A DNA stretch of 64,000 bases from Sipunculus nudus (GCA_026874595.1 CM049315.1:20412164-20476163); one strand, 5' to 3'; positions 38,710-51,412 are shown, counted from the stretch's first letter. Notes: generated by a model not told the origin, from the sequence alone. A program made the numbers and translations.

Positions 38710-39280
38710 TAGCCGCCAACGTTGACGCAACAGGTTTCAGGTTTCTGTTGCATCGCTGGCCCACCAAAGGGCTAACTGAGGTTATAGCATGATACCATCT
38801 GTTACTCTTAGAAAGAAAATTAAATAAAAATATTTCCTATGGTTTTAGCAAACCAATGTTCACGTAATGTTGTTTGTCGAAAGGCCTGTAATAAAAAATA
38901 AACATTCTGGAAAGCATGAAGCACCTGTAGCATTAACAACTGATAGTGTTTGTCAAGAGAGAATTGAAGCATTAACAGCCCCGGTAAACATCTTGCATTT
39001 GGTATGAGTAGTCCTGTATAAGGCTTTAGGCCTGTGTTCTATTATGTTCATATTTTAACTTCCTTGGTGCAAAATAGGGCTGAGAAGAGAACAGTAATGT
39101 TTTCTAGTGGTCAAATATACAACACACATAAATGTACTAAACATTAATCAATGGATATATGTTAAATCTCACAGTTATGTATGGAGTGTTATAATCACAG
39201 TTAACTGCAGGTGCAATCTATGGACTCCGCAATGCATCAGTCACTGAAAAAAGCAATAGAGGAGTTCATTCTTATGGGCT
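38710..39280 (+). mobile_element. Hairpin-headed ~570-bp element, copy 2
   Basis: Flanked by the 10-bp direct repeat 'aacaactcat' (38700-38709 and 39281-39290), a clean target-site duplication. Starts 'tagccgcc' and ends 'atgggct(a)', short inverted TAGCC/GGCTA ends. The hairpin 'gacgcaacag' ... 'ctgttgcatc' is present with one mismatch. Body is collinear with copy 1. Confidence 0.82.
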
Positions 39281-39412
39281 AACAACTCATGAGATGCCAT
39301 ATCATAAAATATAAGCCAATTGATAGGTAAATAAAAGTGCAATTTAGAAAAGAGAATTTTGATTGAAATTTCTTTTAAGATATTTTATTGTTTTACAAAT
39401 TTAACTGATATA

Positions 39413-40136
39413 CAGTCCAACCTGTCTTAACAACCACCAGTGAAATGCAGGCACCTGGCTGTTATGACCACTCGATAACAGTCCCTTTTGAAATTACGTT
39501 ATATTATCTATAGATAAAACCTGTGAAATACGACCACCTGGCTATTATGGATAAAGGGCAGTTTTTCCTGATCAAAGAGGCATAATACTAATTAATTGAC
39601 CTGCCTAATGAGGGCACTCTTTGTGCTACTCACTGACAAGCGCTGACTGGTCCTATGATTGACCATGCGTGAAGTTGCAGTCACTTGCACCGCTGTTTGT
39701 TTGACTGGTGTGCGGAGCACAGACTGGTGATTATTGGGACCCTGGGTTGACCCTGGGCCTGGATCCCCAGGTGGAAAACATGACTGGCTCACACTACCTA
39801 TTAATCCACATGAATGGAGGTACCCCAAAGTTAATCTTTGAACTGTGCCCCTGTGATCTGACTTTGATCTATTCAGTGCATTACATCAAATTACACAGAT
39901 AAGTACATGTACATTTGTGTACAGTTACAACATACATGACACACCAAGATCATTCCCTTCTGCAAATATGTTTTTATTTATAGTCATAAAGATGTTTTAA
40001 TATATATATTTCCGTTATACATGTCGGCTAGATTTGTGCAGTTCCTAAATGTTCAGAACCTGTCAAATACGAACACCTTTCTATTACTATCACTTTGCCC
40101 AGTCCCTTTGGTGGTCGCATAAGACAGGTTCGACTG
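39413..40136. mobile_element. pogo/Tigger-like element, TA-flanked
   Basis: Left 'cagtccaacctgtcttaac' and right 'ataagacaggttcgactg' are inverted repeats extending to a shared 'accacc/ggtggt' box, with TA on both sides (39411-39412, 40137-40138). The 724-bp interior carries diverged 'gaccacctggctattatg' repeats near the left side; the frames at 39592-39902 match no transposase I can identify. Confidence 0.78.
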
Positions 40137-40260
40137 TATTTTATTAAAAATTATATATATACATCTGCATCAAAATGTGATGTAATATGACCATATTAGC
40201 TAAAATTATTTATGCATTTTATAATTGTCATTCAGTTTAAATATGCAGTTATATAAGTTA

Positions 40261-40263
<3 letters not shown>

Positions 40264-40328
<65 letters not shown>
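40264..40328. repeat. (TA)n microsatellite
   Basis: A TA run of about 32 units. Confidence 0.95.
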
Positions 40329-40332
<4 letters not shown>

Positions 40333-41302
40333 TAACTTGACCCATCATTATCCCAACCCTCCCACCATGAAGTCCTCCCACCTATGGAGTGAAACCTTAA
40401 TGGCAACTGTAATCATATATATTTGAAAAACATTTTGCAATTTTGGTTTAATGATAATAATAAAATAGGTCTTTTTTATACCATCAGTAAAGAAAATATA
40501 TCCAAAATAACCATTTTTACAAGTTTTCCACGTTAAATTTTTATTACAAGTGATGACTAGCAGAGTACTTGGTATCTTAATTTTTAATTTTCAACATTTT
40601 CAACATCATTTTGCATTCATATTGAGGTAAACAGCAAATAATCTTAACATCATGCTATGAATATGATGAATTTACACAAGAGAATACATGTGCACTCACA
40701 ACATTAACTGAAAACATGTCTATGGACACAGTCGTTTCATGTATAGTATATAAGTTGGCTGCATCAAGTAACCTGCCCAGGCAAACCTGTATTCATGCAG
40801 TCAGAAATTCAACAAACATGCGGACAGATTTACCAAAATGCTGAGCTAAAACGGAACTTTTTTTGCTTATGCTTGGTGTTATTAGAAAATACACTAAAAA
40901 TGCTTTATGTCAATTGACAGTCTACATGTGGGCCATGAGGCGTTGCAAAAAATGACAATATATTTGCATCCTCATGGGGCCTTATAATGCATTCCTCAGA
41001 CCTAGATGTAAAGGCACTCTGACAGCAAGTAATCTGGTCGTAATGTCGGAGTGCAGATATGGCCCTAAATATTTTGAAATGCGCACAAATACGCCATCAT
41101 GCCATCTGCATCATAAAATAAGATTTCATGGGAATGCAGTGAGGAATCCTGCAATTGTCAGCAAGAAACTGTCTGCGAGGCTTTAGAGACAACTGCAGAC
41201 AGAAGACACAATTTGGCTGTTCCATTAATCTTTTTCAATGTGTACCAAAATGGTTGAATTATTTGATCAGATTATGGGGGGTTGAGGCATTAATCTAAAT
41301 AT
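40329..41302. other. Intergenic with a diverged dispersed repeat
   Basis: The stretch 40790-40960 ('gaaattcaacaaaca', 'atgctgagctaaaac', 'tgggccatgaggcgttg') matches 59850-60010 in order, spacing and much of its wording, so both are old copies of one sequence. No coding potential. Confidence 0.55.
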
Positions 41303-42640
41303 TGCCATCTGAGCTATAGTCGTGGTCCATTGTCCGTCGTCAGTCCGTCTGTCTGTCCGTCCGTCCGTCTGTCCGTCTGTCCGTCCGTAAGACTGGCACG
41401 TTTCGACACCGTTGGACCTACGAATCTGAAATTCGGCATACAGTTAGATGTCCCCAAAATCTCCTACTATGCCAAAAATTGGGTCAATAGGACTTTGTTC
41501 CTTCGAGATATTAAGGAAAAACCTCATTTTTTATTAGAAATCTATTTTCACACTTCAGGACTGACAAATATCAAAACCACTCATCTGGTTTTCTTCATAT
41601 TTACCATAAATATTCCTCTATATAGTTCCTATGTACATGCCAGATATTAAGTCATTATTATATAATTTAAAAAAGTTATGGGCCCAAACATAATGGACTT
41701 TGTAAAAAAATCAGGAAGATATTTGGTCACTTAAGACCAAAAGTGTTAAAGGTAGGGATTTTTTTCCAGTAATACAACTTTAATTAATCAAAATTTAATT
41801 GTATACCGAAAATTAGATCAAAATCTGTTAAATTTTTTTAAATATTGGCAAAAATATAAAATTGGTACCTTAAATTTTGCCCAAGTTTGGCCACGGCACA
41901 TTTTTTTCCTGTAAGTACTGTGGGTTTAATTTTCACAGCATGTATACATAAGGATTTTATCTGTTAAAATCTGAAATTTGAAAATAAAAGCTGCAAAATT
42001 AGGCTAGTTATTGAATTTTTTTGGAGGCTCTTGTTGTATTCCCTTACATTGTCAAGCAGTCCACTTTGATGACTGTAGGTCATTCAGTGCACATCTCTAT
42101 GCTCCCAAGGCTGTTGGCATAATTTTAGATGTCCCCAAAATCTCCTATCATACCGAAAATTGGGTCATTAGGACTTCGTTCCTTCGAGATATTAGGGAAA
42201 AAACTCAGTTTTCCATAAAAAAAACGATTGTTACACTTCAAGGCTGCCTAATATCAAAACCACTGATCTGTTTTTTTATCGTATTTAGTAGTCACATTCT
42301 TTCATATATTTTCTATGAACATAATAAAAATTAGGTCAGTATTGGGTATTATTTTGAAGTTATGGGCCAAAACATAATGCAGTTTTTTAAAAAATCAGGA
42401 AAAATATTTACTCACCTTACATGAAAATTGCTGAACCTAGAGTATTTTTTAGGAATATAACTTTATTTAATCAAGATTCAGTTGTTTACCCAAAATTAGA
42501 TTGGAATTTTGCAAATTTTCCAAGTTATTAGCATAAATAAAAAATCAATACCCTAAATTTTGTCCAACTTTGGCACTGTTGATTAAATTTTCACAGCATA
42601 TATACATAAGGATTTAATCTTTTAAAATCTGAAATTTCAA
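41303..42640 (+). repeat. ~690-bp tandem duplication in a family-A-like element
   Basis: Opens 'ccatctgagctatagtcgtg' then a run of 'gtccgtctgtctgtccgtcc' type. Two long units follow: 'agatgtccccaaaatctcct' occurs at 41447 and 42127, each followed by 'attgggtca.taggact' and 'ccttcgagatatta'. Both units keep the same order for about 500 bp or more. The closing motif of family A ('gatcagctgagcaccgtgac' then 'ccatgggtcccttgttt') occurs only at 44481-44516, so the element may extend that far. Confidence 0.65.
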
Positions 42641-44480
42641 AGAAATTGATTGGAAAGAATTGCTTTTATTCATGTTTTCATACACCATGTCAAGTGTTGT
42701 TTACATCTAGCCCACCTAGTAGTACAGCCTTCACTTGCATTATGTAACCCACCCCAGGCAGCTTGCCTTGGGTCAGCTTGGCCACTACCAGCAGGCTTCC
42801 CCTCTGCACTGAAACCCCCCCCCCAGATGGTGCATAAACTAGATGAATGTTATTATTTTCTGTATTTGATTCATTCTTATTCTAGGCTATGCTACATTTC
42901 AGTTTTTTTATTGTACCACCGGGGTTACAATGATTAAAGTGTATATTTAATTGTGTCCACAAAGTGGTGTATTGTTATGAAAGTGTGGATGTTCATGAGA
43001 TAAGTAATTCCTTACTTCAGAAGAGTAAAAACTTCACCATTTGTGAAATTGACTATTAATTCCAGTAATAAATTAAAACTGGGATAGTAATTAGCACAGT
43101 GATGTTTGTCCCTCATTAAAACCAACAGTGTGTTTACTTTATTTGAAAAGATGTTTTATTTTATCAAATTTACTGAATCTTTTATTTTATTTTGGTGAAT
43201 AAAATTAAGCATGTACTGAAAACTCCAATGTGCAAAACTTTTAAATAGTGATTCAAGGAATATTCTTGTAGATGCCATGTTGTGGCATTATTTTCTTTTA
43301 AATTCAGTTTAAACATTTATAATTTAAAAATAATAAAATATATGTGTATGCATAATATGACCCGATATGAGCTACACTCTGGATATATGATGATTGCAAC
43401 TTTTGCAACAATTCTAATATTTTAACGTATAGTTTCAGTTTTTTACTCTGTATATATAATGATTGCAACTTTTGCAACAATTCTAATATTTTAAGTTATA
43501 TATTCAGGTTTTTTTTATTAAAAATTTTAAAAACCTGTAAGTAAAAAAATGATTCAGATAAAAACTTCTTAATGGAAAAAGTGGATATGCTTAAAAAATA
43601 GGATTTTATATAAACTTAAATGCATTATTCCCTTGAAAGTGAAATAAAGGTATTAGTCCATTCTGTCCACTTGCCTGTCCATCTGTAAATTTTCATATGC
43701 ATCACAGTATCTCAAAACTTTTACTGTTTTTCTTCATGACAGTCTTGTCAGAGTATTAGTTTGCAATCATATATTTAGAACTTTACTATAACCAAGTAGG
43801 AGGGCCCCATTTCTCTTAGCTTTTCATATTCTTATATAAATGAAAAACATTACAATAGAATATTTCTACATCCACCTTCGTGCTGCCCTCACTTTTCCCT
43901 TCTCCAAACCCCATCCCAAAGTCAGCCTCAGTAAGCAAGAACAAGATGAATCAGATATATTCATACATAGTTATATTTTGTATAACTATTTGTCCATAGG
44001 TACCTATGTACATGCCGGAAATTATGTCAATATTGTGTAATATGTAGACATAGTGGGCATCACCATAATGTACCTTGTCAAGACTAAAGAGATATTGTGT
44101 CATACAGTCACAAATTCATAAATCACTTCATCAGCATAGTTAATCATAACATCATATCTGTTAAATTGAAAGCTTGCAGACTACCATACACTTTAGATCC
44201 TTCAACAAATAGCCTTATCATTATTCTACTACTGCTTATTACTGCTGTCATTGCATTCATATTTGCTCAAGTATATCACAATTTTCAACCCCTCCTAAAT
44301 AAATAAAAAATAAACCACTATATTTGACTCTATTAATCCATCAGTCAGGTAATTTCATTTATCATTTACTCACATATTACAATACATTCCTTTATAATAG
44401 CCCAACATGAACATGATATTTATAAGCTTTATCGACTTGATATAGTATCACAGTGGAGAAACATTTATAGTCCAATCACG
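42641..44480. other. AT-rich intergenic or element interior
   Basis: Nothing coding is supported. A 69-bp tandem pair sits at 43392-43500, marked by 'gattgcaacttttgcaacaa' in both copies. Confidence 0.5.
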
Positions 44481-44516
44481 ATCAGCTGAGCACCGTGACC
44501 CATGGGTCCCTTGTTT
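44481..44516 (+). repeat. Family A 3' end motif
   Basis: 'gatcagctgagcaccgtgac' followed by 'ccatgggtcccttgttt', the diagnostic closing sequence of family A. Pairs with the opening at 41303 or with an unseen nearer start. Confidence 0.6.
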
Positions 44517-44825
44517 GGTAAAACTTTTTTGCTTAAAACTGATTGGACTTGAGTTGACTGACCTTGTAATTTGTGGCATGTGACATTCATTAGGGATAAC
44601 TTTCCACATTATAAAATTATGTGGTTGCTCCTTATTGTCTGCTTCTCAAGAATAACTGGGGAGTGTGGTTAAAAGGTTGCATTTGTAGTACACTAAAAGC
44701 ACTTCTAAAATGAAAATAATGGGCATTATGGGGCTCAGATGAGATGCAATGATTATATTGTTCCTAACAAGTCATATAAAACAAAATTCATATAAATTTT
44801 AAAAGGAAGACCTGAAAATTAGGAT

Positions 44826-44960
44826 TTTTTAGCGAACCTGTGAGCTTATGCTATGGTGCGTCGTCGTGCGTCGTCTGTCGTGCGTCGTCTGTACGTTAAC
44901 CATAGCTATCTCAAAAACGGCAGGTGCTAGCCTCACCAAATGCCACTAGACATTTAGATT
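44826..44960 (+). repeat. CGTCGT-rich repeat start
   Basis: 'ttttagcgaacctgtgagct' then 'gcgtcgtcgtgcgtcgtctg', followed by 'ctatctcaaaaacggc'. It has the same plan as family A (TTTTAGC start, GTCYGTC-like run, then unique-looking body) but different sequence. Its end is not clear. Confidence 0.45.
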
Positions 44961-45435
44961 TCAGGTTATCTTTGGTTAATATTGAAGAGAAAGATTTTTT
45001 TAAAGCTTTTAAAAAATTTAGATTTATGATTTAAGTTTACATCATACCAGGCAATGTTACAATCATGGATATTCAGCTCTCTGTGGCTATATAATGACAA
45101 CTGTACGTGGATTATAAATTATTGGTATCCCTACTCAACTTAATTCAAGAATTTGCCATCAGTGAGATATATCTGTATTTTAATTTTGCATTCAGTATGC
45201 ATTTGTAATAATTTGACATATATTCCTGATTTCTTTTTTATAAAAAGTCAGCTGAAAAGCATTTTGTATTGGGAAAATAAATTTCAAAGTTATTTCAAGT
45301 AGGGACCACTTTTGTGTTCAGATGGCAGCACTTGGTTTGCCATTGGCAGATTGCCAGTGCCTTGATGTTGGCCATTAGCCAAGATGATGTCAGCTCTATA
45401 AATAGTTTTGGCACAGTGCCAGGATTGGATGAAGT

Positions 45436-45476
45436 GCAGCCAGGTATAGGTCAAGAGTTCACTCAGTGCAGTAGCT
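45436..45476 (+). repeat. 33-bp host repeat, left of LINE
   Basis: 'agccaggtataggtcaagag' then 'ttcactcagtgcagtagct'. The same wording is found in about three tandem units at 47973-48060 on the other side of the LINE. Confidence 0.8.
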
Positions 45477-45540
45477 GCATTCTATTTATAGCTTTGCAGA
45501 CTGCTCACTGCATCATATTTGGCACCAAAGTTGGTTTGGT

Positions 45541-47975
45541 TTAAACATATTTATTTAACCAGGATTACAAAAATAGCCGTTAGGCTAATGCAAATGTTTT
45601 CCTGGGAAACATATATACAAACAAAGATTCAGTACAAATACATGGTGATGACAAGTTAACATAGTAACACTAACATAGTGTAAACAAACATATACGTTAA
45701 AAAAAAATAAAACAAAAATAAAAAAAAAACACACACACACACATACTCCATATACAAAAGTGCCTATTACATAGTTACATCAGATCCATTAAAGTATCAG
45801 ACAGTTTAAATGAAATTACTATCAAAATCAAAATCGTTTTGTGTTCCTTATGTATCTGTATACGTGACTAAAGAGTTTAAAATTATCTGTAGTAGTCAGG
45901 GAGCTACTGCCACAAAGTAAAATTCTAACTATTTCTAACTTAGTTTTCCTAGAATAATTTTCATTTATATGTGGCAATGCAAAACAACAAAATTCCTGCA
46001 AACTAGCAAGAAGTGTGTGTCTCTGTTCAATATAAAGTGGGCAGTCCAAGAAATAATGAACAACAGTTTCGTTGGCGAGATCACATTCACAAGTTGGCTT
46101 TTCAGTTAAGTTGACCTTAAACAGAGTACTGTTTAGGGTGCTGCAGTCAGTGCGTAACCGCGTGTGTAGGATATTATCACGTCGTATACCACTGAAGAGA
46201 TAATTTGGGGGCTTTTTTGGATAAAACATATCGCACAGTGCGTTTTTAAATGCAGTGGTAGAAGTAATTGCTCTCACCTTTTCTGGTAAGAAATTCCAAA
46301 TTTTAACTGCCGTAGGAATAAATGAATGTTGTCCGGCATGGAGTCTGAATACTGGTACTCTGTACTCGCTGGCATTTCTTAGGTTATACGAGCCTTGTTT
46401 GCATTTATAACAGGATAATGTCTTTATCAGATAAGGAGGACCCAGGTTCTTTATTATTTTATAGAAAGTCGTGACAATTTTTACTTTCCTACGTACAGAC
46501 AATGTAGGCCAACCAAGCTCGTTTAACAGTTGTGTGCTGCTGCACCATCTTGTTGCGCCAGTGCACAGTAGCATGCCTTTGCGCTGAACACTTTCTAGAT
46601 TGTTCGCCTGTACTACAGAACAATTGTTAAATAGTATAGCCCCATATTCGAGGACAGAAATCACCATTGATTTATACAGTCTATCTAGGACTTTTTTAGA
46701 TAAAATGAACTTGAATTTTTGAAGCATTCCTATTCGTCTTGATGCTTTAGTACAAAGATGCCGAATATGGTCACCCCAGCTCAAGTCTTGAGAAAGCAGT
46801 ATTCCTAGATGAGATAACTGTTCTACCTCAGATATAACATTTTGATTTAATATAAGGGCGGGATGAGATTGTTCTTGATATTTCCTTGAAAATGTTATGA
46901 CTTTTGACTCAGTACTATTGAATGTAATGTGCCATTGTGAAGACCATTCCTCTAATTTTAATAGGTCACTATTTAGAGATTGGGCCGAGGCCACAGGTGA
47001 TTTAATCTGGGTGTACAAGCAAGTATCGTCAGCGTACATACGTATAGTGTTTGTGATACCATAAGATATATCATTAACATAAACTAAATACAATAGCGGC
47101 CCAAGAATAGAGCCCTGTGGAACTCCTGCTTGTATATGAACAGTGTTTGATCTGTGGCCCTGGAGTAGAACTCTCTGTGATCGATCGTGTAGATAGGACC
47201 CGAACCATTTCAGAATTTGTCCTGAAATGCCCATTTGCTGCAATTTAAAGAGGAGGCCCCTGTGCCACACCTTGTCAAAGGCCTTGGATACATCGAGGCA
47301 GATTAATCTTGTATCCATACCTTCATCAAATCCCCTATATATAATATTAACAAGTTCAATCAGCTGGTACAATGGACTATCATTTTTCTTGTATGCAGAA
47401 TTTATTGGTATAAGTACTTTGTGCCGAGTGAAGTATTCATAACATTTATTATAGACTAACCTCTCGAATATTTTAGATACATTATTCAACAGTGAAATGG
47501 GTCTATAATTTTGGATTCTGGAACGGTCTCCTTTTTTAAATACGGGAATAACATTAGCTGTTTTCCATGTAGAAGGATATTTTCCGGTTAACAATGACTT
47601 ATTAAATAATTTGCAAAGCGGAGTGGCAAGTATGCAAGACATCTTTTTTAAAATGAGATTACATATTCCACCAGGACCTATGGCTTTGCCCAATTTAAGA
47701 TTGTTCATGACCTGTTCTACTTCCGTAGGATTTAGTTGAAGTGATGACAAAAGATCATGTTGTATATTATTCAGAGGTGGGAGCTGCGTGGAATCGACAT
47801 CTTCGGGAAGGATGGCCTGACTGCTAAAGTAATTATTGAAAGCTTCAGCCTTTTCAGTAGGGTCATGTATGATATCTTCATCCACTTCCAATGGTGGTAT
47901 TGGGGAATGTGTTTTTGTGCCCAGCAAGCCATGACTGATTTTCCACCACAGCTTCGAATCATGATACTCAGCAAG
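45541..47975 (-). mobile_element. 5'-truncated LINE (non-LTR retrotransposon)
   Basis: Contains a long reverse transcriptase frame and about 290 bp of 3' UTR, ending near 'aaacatatttatttaacc'. The reading frame remains open upstream of 47927 to about 47975 ('DSKLWWKI', a linker conserved before RT in such elements) and then runs into host repeat. Endonuclease and ORF1 are missing, so insertion was by truncated reverse transcription. RT motifs point to the Jockey/CR1 side of LINEs. Confidence 0.85.
45828..47927 (-). CDS. LINE reverse transcriptase ORF, partial
   Basis: 699 codons with no internal stop; the annotated start is a TTG, since no ATG opens the frame, which really continues to about 47975. 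RNA-directed DNA polymerase blocks occur in order: 'NYRPISLLNNVSKIFERLV' (140-158), 'LDVSKAFD' (211-218, first catalytic Asp), 'GVPQGSILGPLL' (268-279), YADD (298-301, remaining two Asp), then the thumb/connection. A C-terminal Cys/His cluster 'CECDLANETVVHYFLDC' resembles the zinc knuckle at the end of many LINE ORF2 proteins. The N-terminal endonuclease is absent. An intact frame suggests a recent insertion. Not a host gene. Confidence 0.9.
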   Translation of the reverse strand: MLGTKTHSPIPPLEVDEDIIHDPTEKAEAFNNYFSSQAILPEDVDSTQLPPLNNIQHDLLSSLQLNPTEVEQVMNNLKLGKAIGPGGICNLILKKMSCILATPLCKLFNKSLLTGKYPSTWKTANVIPVFKKGDRSRIQNYRPISLLNNVSKIFERLVYNKCYEYFTRHKVLIPINSAYKKNDSPLYQLIELVNIIYRGFDEGMDTRLICLDVSKAFDKVWHRGLLFKLQQMGISGQILKWFGSYLHDRSQRVLLQGHRSNTVHIQAGVPQGSILGPLLYLVYVNDISYGITNTIRMYADDTCLYTQIKSPVASAQSLNSDLLKLEEWSSQWHITFNSTESKVITFSRKYQEQSHPALILNQNVISEVEQLSHLGILLSQDLSWGDHIRHLCTKASRRIGMLQKFKFILSKKVLDRLYKSMVISVLEYGAILFNNCSVVQANNLESVQRKGMLLCTGATRWCSSTQLLNELGWPTLSVRRKVKIVTTFYKIIKNLGPPYLIKTLSCYKCKQGSYNLRNASEYRVPVFRLHAGQHSFIPTAVKIWNFLPEKVRAITSTTAFKNALCDMFYPKKPPNYLFSGIRRDNILHTRLRTDCSTLNSTLFKVNLTEKPTCECDLANETVVHYFLDCPLYIEQRHTLLASLQEFCCFALPHINENYSRKTKLEIVRILLCGSSSLTTTDNFKLFSHVYRYIRNTKRF

Positions 47976-48060
47976 AGTTCACTCAGTGCAGCCAGGTACA
48001 GGTCAAAAGTTCACTCAGTCTAGCCAGGTGCAGGTCAAGAGTTCACTCAGTGCAGTAGCT
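47973..48060 (+). repeat. 33-bp host tandem repeat, right of LINE
   Basis: Three units of 'caggtcaagagttcactcag' with 'tgcagcc/tctagcc' spacers. The last ends in 'gtgcagtagct', exactly as the left-side copy does, after which the two flanks differ. Confidence 0.8.
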
Positions 48061-48139
48061 TGAGGCAACAATTTGTCACAGGTCACTCGGGGGCAACTGC
48101 CTTAATCACCTAAGCCTTGTCAGCCCAGTGCATCAAACT

Positions 48140-48500
48140 CTTGGGAAGTTTGATGTATTGGACTGATATTTTGACCTGTCTATGTGTCTTTGATGGTATT
48201 CTCATTTACAAGACAGGTGGTGCCACATACATTGACTTTTGCACAGTGTATGTGCCTGCTTATTTCTACAGAGGAATTTGATATATCAGCCTGAAATTGG
48301 GCATATTTATACATATCGAATAGCTTTGTCGTATACAAGACTGGTGGTGCCACCTACAATAATTTTTGCACAATGTGTTTCCCTGCTTATTTCGCAGGAG
48401 GGGTTTGATATATCAGTCTGAAAATTGGCATATATGTATATCTCTGATAGCTTTGTTGTGTACAAGACTGCATGGTGGTGCCAGCTACAGTCAGTTTTGT
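48140..48500 (+). repeat. Array of GGTGG-TG-CCACC repeat, block 1
   Basis: Three units of about 130 bp with 'gatatatcagcctgaaattg', 'atagctttgtcgtatacaag', then the near-palindrome 'ggtggtgccacctac' (perfect at 48343-48354) and 'tttgcacagtgt'. No coding potential. Confidence 0.75.
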
Positions 48501-51412
48501 GTTGTGTGCACCCATGTCAGAATTTCAGCAGTGATGTTTGTGTAATTGTTTCTTATTCAAAATGTTTAGTACTTGCATTGTCTATATACATGAAAAGTAA
48601 TGGTCCAGCATTGAAGCACTGGTGTATTTCCCAATGCACAGGTTCGCATTAGGCCTGTAGGCCTTGATAAAAAATAAATAATTGTCCGGTAAAATCTTTT
48701 GAAGTCCGGCTTGTTTTCTGTGCTGCCAGACCCTGTGTCTGGTGACAATTTTCTGCAAATTTGAGTCCTATAATATTGCAGAAAATTGATATCCTGTGTT
48801 TAAATACACTGGTGAATCTATTACTATTGTATATTTAATACCTGTTCGAGCTGAGACTTGCATTAATGTGGAAACAGCAGTTCATTGTAGGATTTTTCCC
48901 ACAGATAATATAAAACAATATAAAAATCACCAAATGGGGAAAAGGTCTGTCTGAATATGGAATGATTGTCAGTACTAAGCCAAACATATACTGGCAGTGT
49001 ATAAATTAAACGTGATAATCAGGGAGCTAGAACAATTGTGGGTACTTTTGTAATTTTGCCTTAAGTCTGTTAAATGTTTAACCCTTTAACAGGTTAAAAT
49101 GACTTAACTAAGTGCTGCTCCAGATGTGGGCTGCTGAGCTAACGTCTGGATCATTCAGACACCAGAGAATAAGTGAAGGCCCTCTGCCCTGAAACCAGGA
49201 CAGCCATATTGTTACAATAGGGGAGGCCTTACAATGGGTCAGTCCAAATATAGATAAGAGGGTTTGAAGGTAGGCCTGATGTCTTACACCATGTTAGGTT
49301 TGCACTGCCCCCTAGTGAAATTGACAAAAAGAGTAGAAATATGAGACAGAAGTATCAGGATTTGCAAAACAGTTGATAAGTCCAAAGCTTTTTTTCTACT
49401 TTCGTTAATTAATCATGTACCATCTTTAGGTTATAAGTGCCACTGCAAGCAGTTGCATCTAGGGTCACAAGCATGGCAAGCATGGTTTACAAGTGACTTG
49501 AAAAAAAGCTTCTAAAATATAGTCCCAGCAACAGGGAAACCTCTCTCGCCTAGCACCTGTCTACTGTGTGCATTCACTGTATATTCCCTGTATAGGTACC
49601 ATATGATAGACAAAACCTGTGGTGCCACCTGTTTTCATATGCATAAGGGCAAGCACGATAGTGGTGTGCCAATCAATTTATTATATCAATAATTGGTGTT
49701 TCTTTCAAAATTGAATAAAACTATTTAATTTTTGCATAATTGATCAAAAAGATTATGGATGCACATCAAAAAAGTCATATAATCCCGATAAAATATCCTT
49801 ATTCTGTCAGACTATTAGAAAGACAGGGCACAAAACAGCAAAGAGCATTATAACTTAACCATGAGTAAGGACTACTTGTCAACAACCAAGCCATTACATT
49901 AACCTTTCAGTGAGATGTACAAGTTTGACTGAATTTACTCTGTCAATATTTAAGATATAATTCAGTACAGAGTATTTCAAAATAATATAGATGGTACATA
50001 AAATAATTGATTAATAACTGACAATGGATCGTTTTCTATTTTTCAGTCATCCAGTATGATTTTATATCAGATTCCAACCACTATTAAGGACAATATTGAA
50101 CTTAATTGAGACAATACTCTCCAACATTATCATTTACTAAGTCATCTGATTAAATAAATGCATTTGAAGATACCTTGTACACAAAAGAAAAAAAAGCATT
50201 CAGCTAAACCAAGTAGCCACTGATGGGTGAAAAAAAAAGATTTTATGATAAAATACTTCCTGGTGTAATATTTGTATTGGAAACAGTTTGAGCCTTGCAG
50301 AAATCATTGCCAAAAATGCCAAGGTCATGTGGGCACATGTTTGTGAAACTATAATGAGATGATCAATCTGACTATCAAATTTCAAGTCTGGGCAAGTGCA
50401 TTAGACGTTATCTAAGTTGGCTTGTACAAAAGTGCAACAGGGTTAAATAAGTCTTGTGTATGGCAGTAAATTGGATACAAAAAGACACCAATAAGCCTGT
50501 AAATTAAAACTTACCTAATACCAAGTCTGTTGGTATTTAATCCCATTTAAAACCCTGTATTTACTGCAGTCATTAGAGGAATGGAGCTATAAGGCTGGAC
50601 CAACAAATTTTAATTTTTCTACAGAATCACCACTCCCCATTTTTTTCTTATATAAATTTGTTTATGTAAATAAGACCAGTTTCTTGATAATGTAGCTAAT
50701 TTGTGCTAAAAAAAAATAATTCTTAAAGGTAAAAGCATTCTTAAGATATGGAAAATGGACAAAATTTTGTGTTGATCATATATACACCATTTCTAGAACT
50801 GAAGCAAATTTTCCAAGCCTGCAAATTCCACATGTTGTAATTCAATCAGTTAAAAAAAATATAAAGATAAAATGGCCCGCACACACCATATTTTTACATA
50901 ACTTTTTTGTGTGGCCTCAGTTACATCAGCTTGTCCAAGTTACAGCACATGGAAGTTGATTTATGGTTGGTCAGGCCTAGTTAGGTTGTACTTAATACCT
51001 TGAAACCAGAGGTTTAATATCAGTAGCAGGGGCTTGCTCACTGTTGGATGTTTGTGTGTATTATTGAATCAGTTTGCAAACTCAATCAGTTCTTGAGAAA
51101 ATATCTGTAGTTGTGTGGATCAAAAGAGAATCTTAAAAGAGATCTTTATAAATTTCCTCATCTGGAAACAAGGAAAGTGGAGCAGTAAAATAGTGAGTAC
51201 AGAACATTTTTGTTACAATATTCATGATTTATGTCAATATTATATGGCTTATGTAAATATATCTTGAGAAAACAGATTGTTTCATGTGCCAACTGAATGA
51301 TATAACTGCTTATGTTTAAGTAAAAAACTTTTAACAGTTTCTGTGGAAACCAACATAAAACAGCAAAATTAAATAAATCAGCTTCACCACTACACCCTCT
51401 TGTACTCAAGAT
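48501..51412. other. Intergenic, nothing recognised
   Basis: No gene or clear element. A single GGTGCCACC-type motif at 49618-49631 ('gtggtgccacctg') may be an isolated remnant of the repeat arrays on either side. Confidence 0.5.

Noticed and set aside
41330-42334. Plus-strand frames of 106 and 107 codons that resemble each other
   Set aside because: They correspond to the two copies of a non-coding ~690-bp tandem unit and begin in the GTCCGTC run; similarity is due to the repeat.
49304-49316. 'gccccctagtga', resembling a CTCF core on the minus strand
   Set aside because: A single short match in 64 kb is not evidence of a bound site, and 'gccccctag'-type strings also occur near other repeats.
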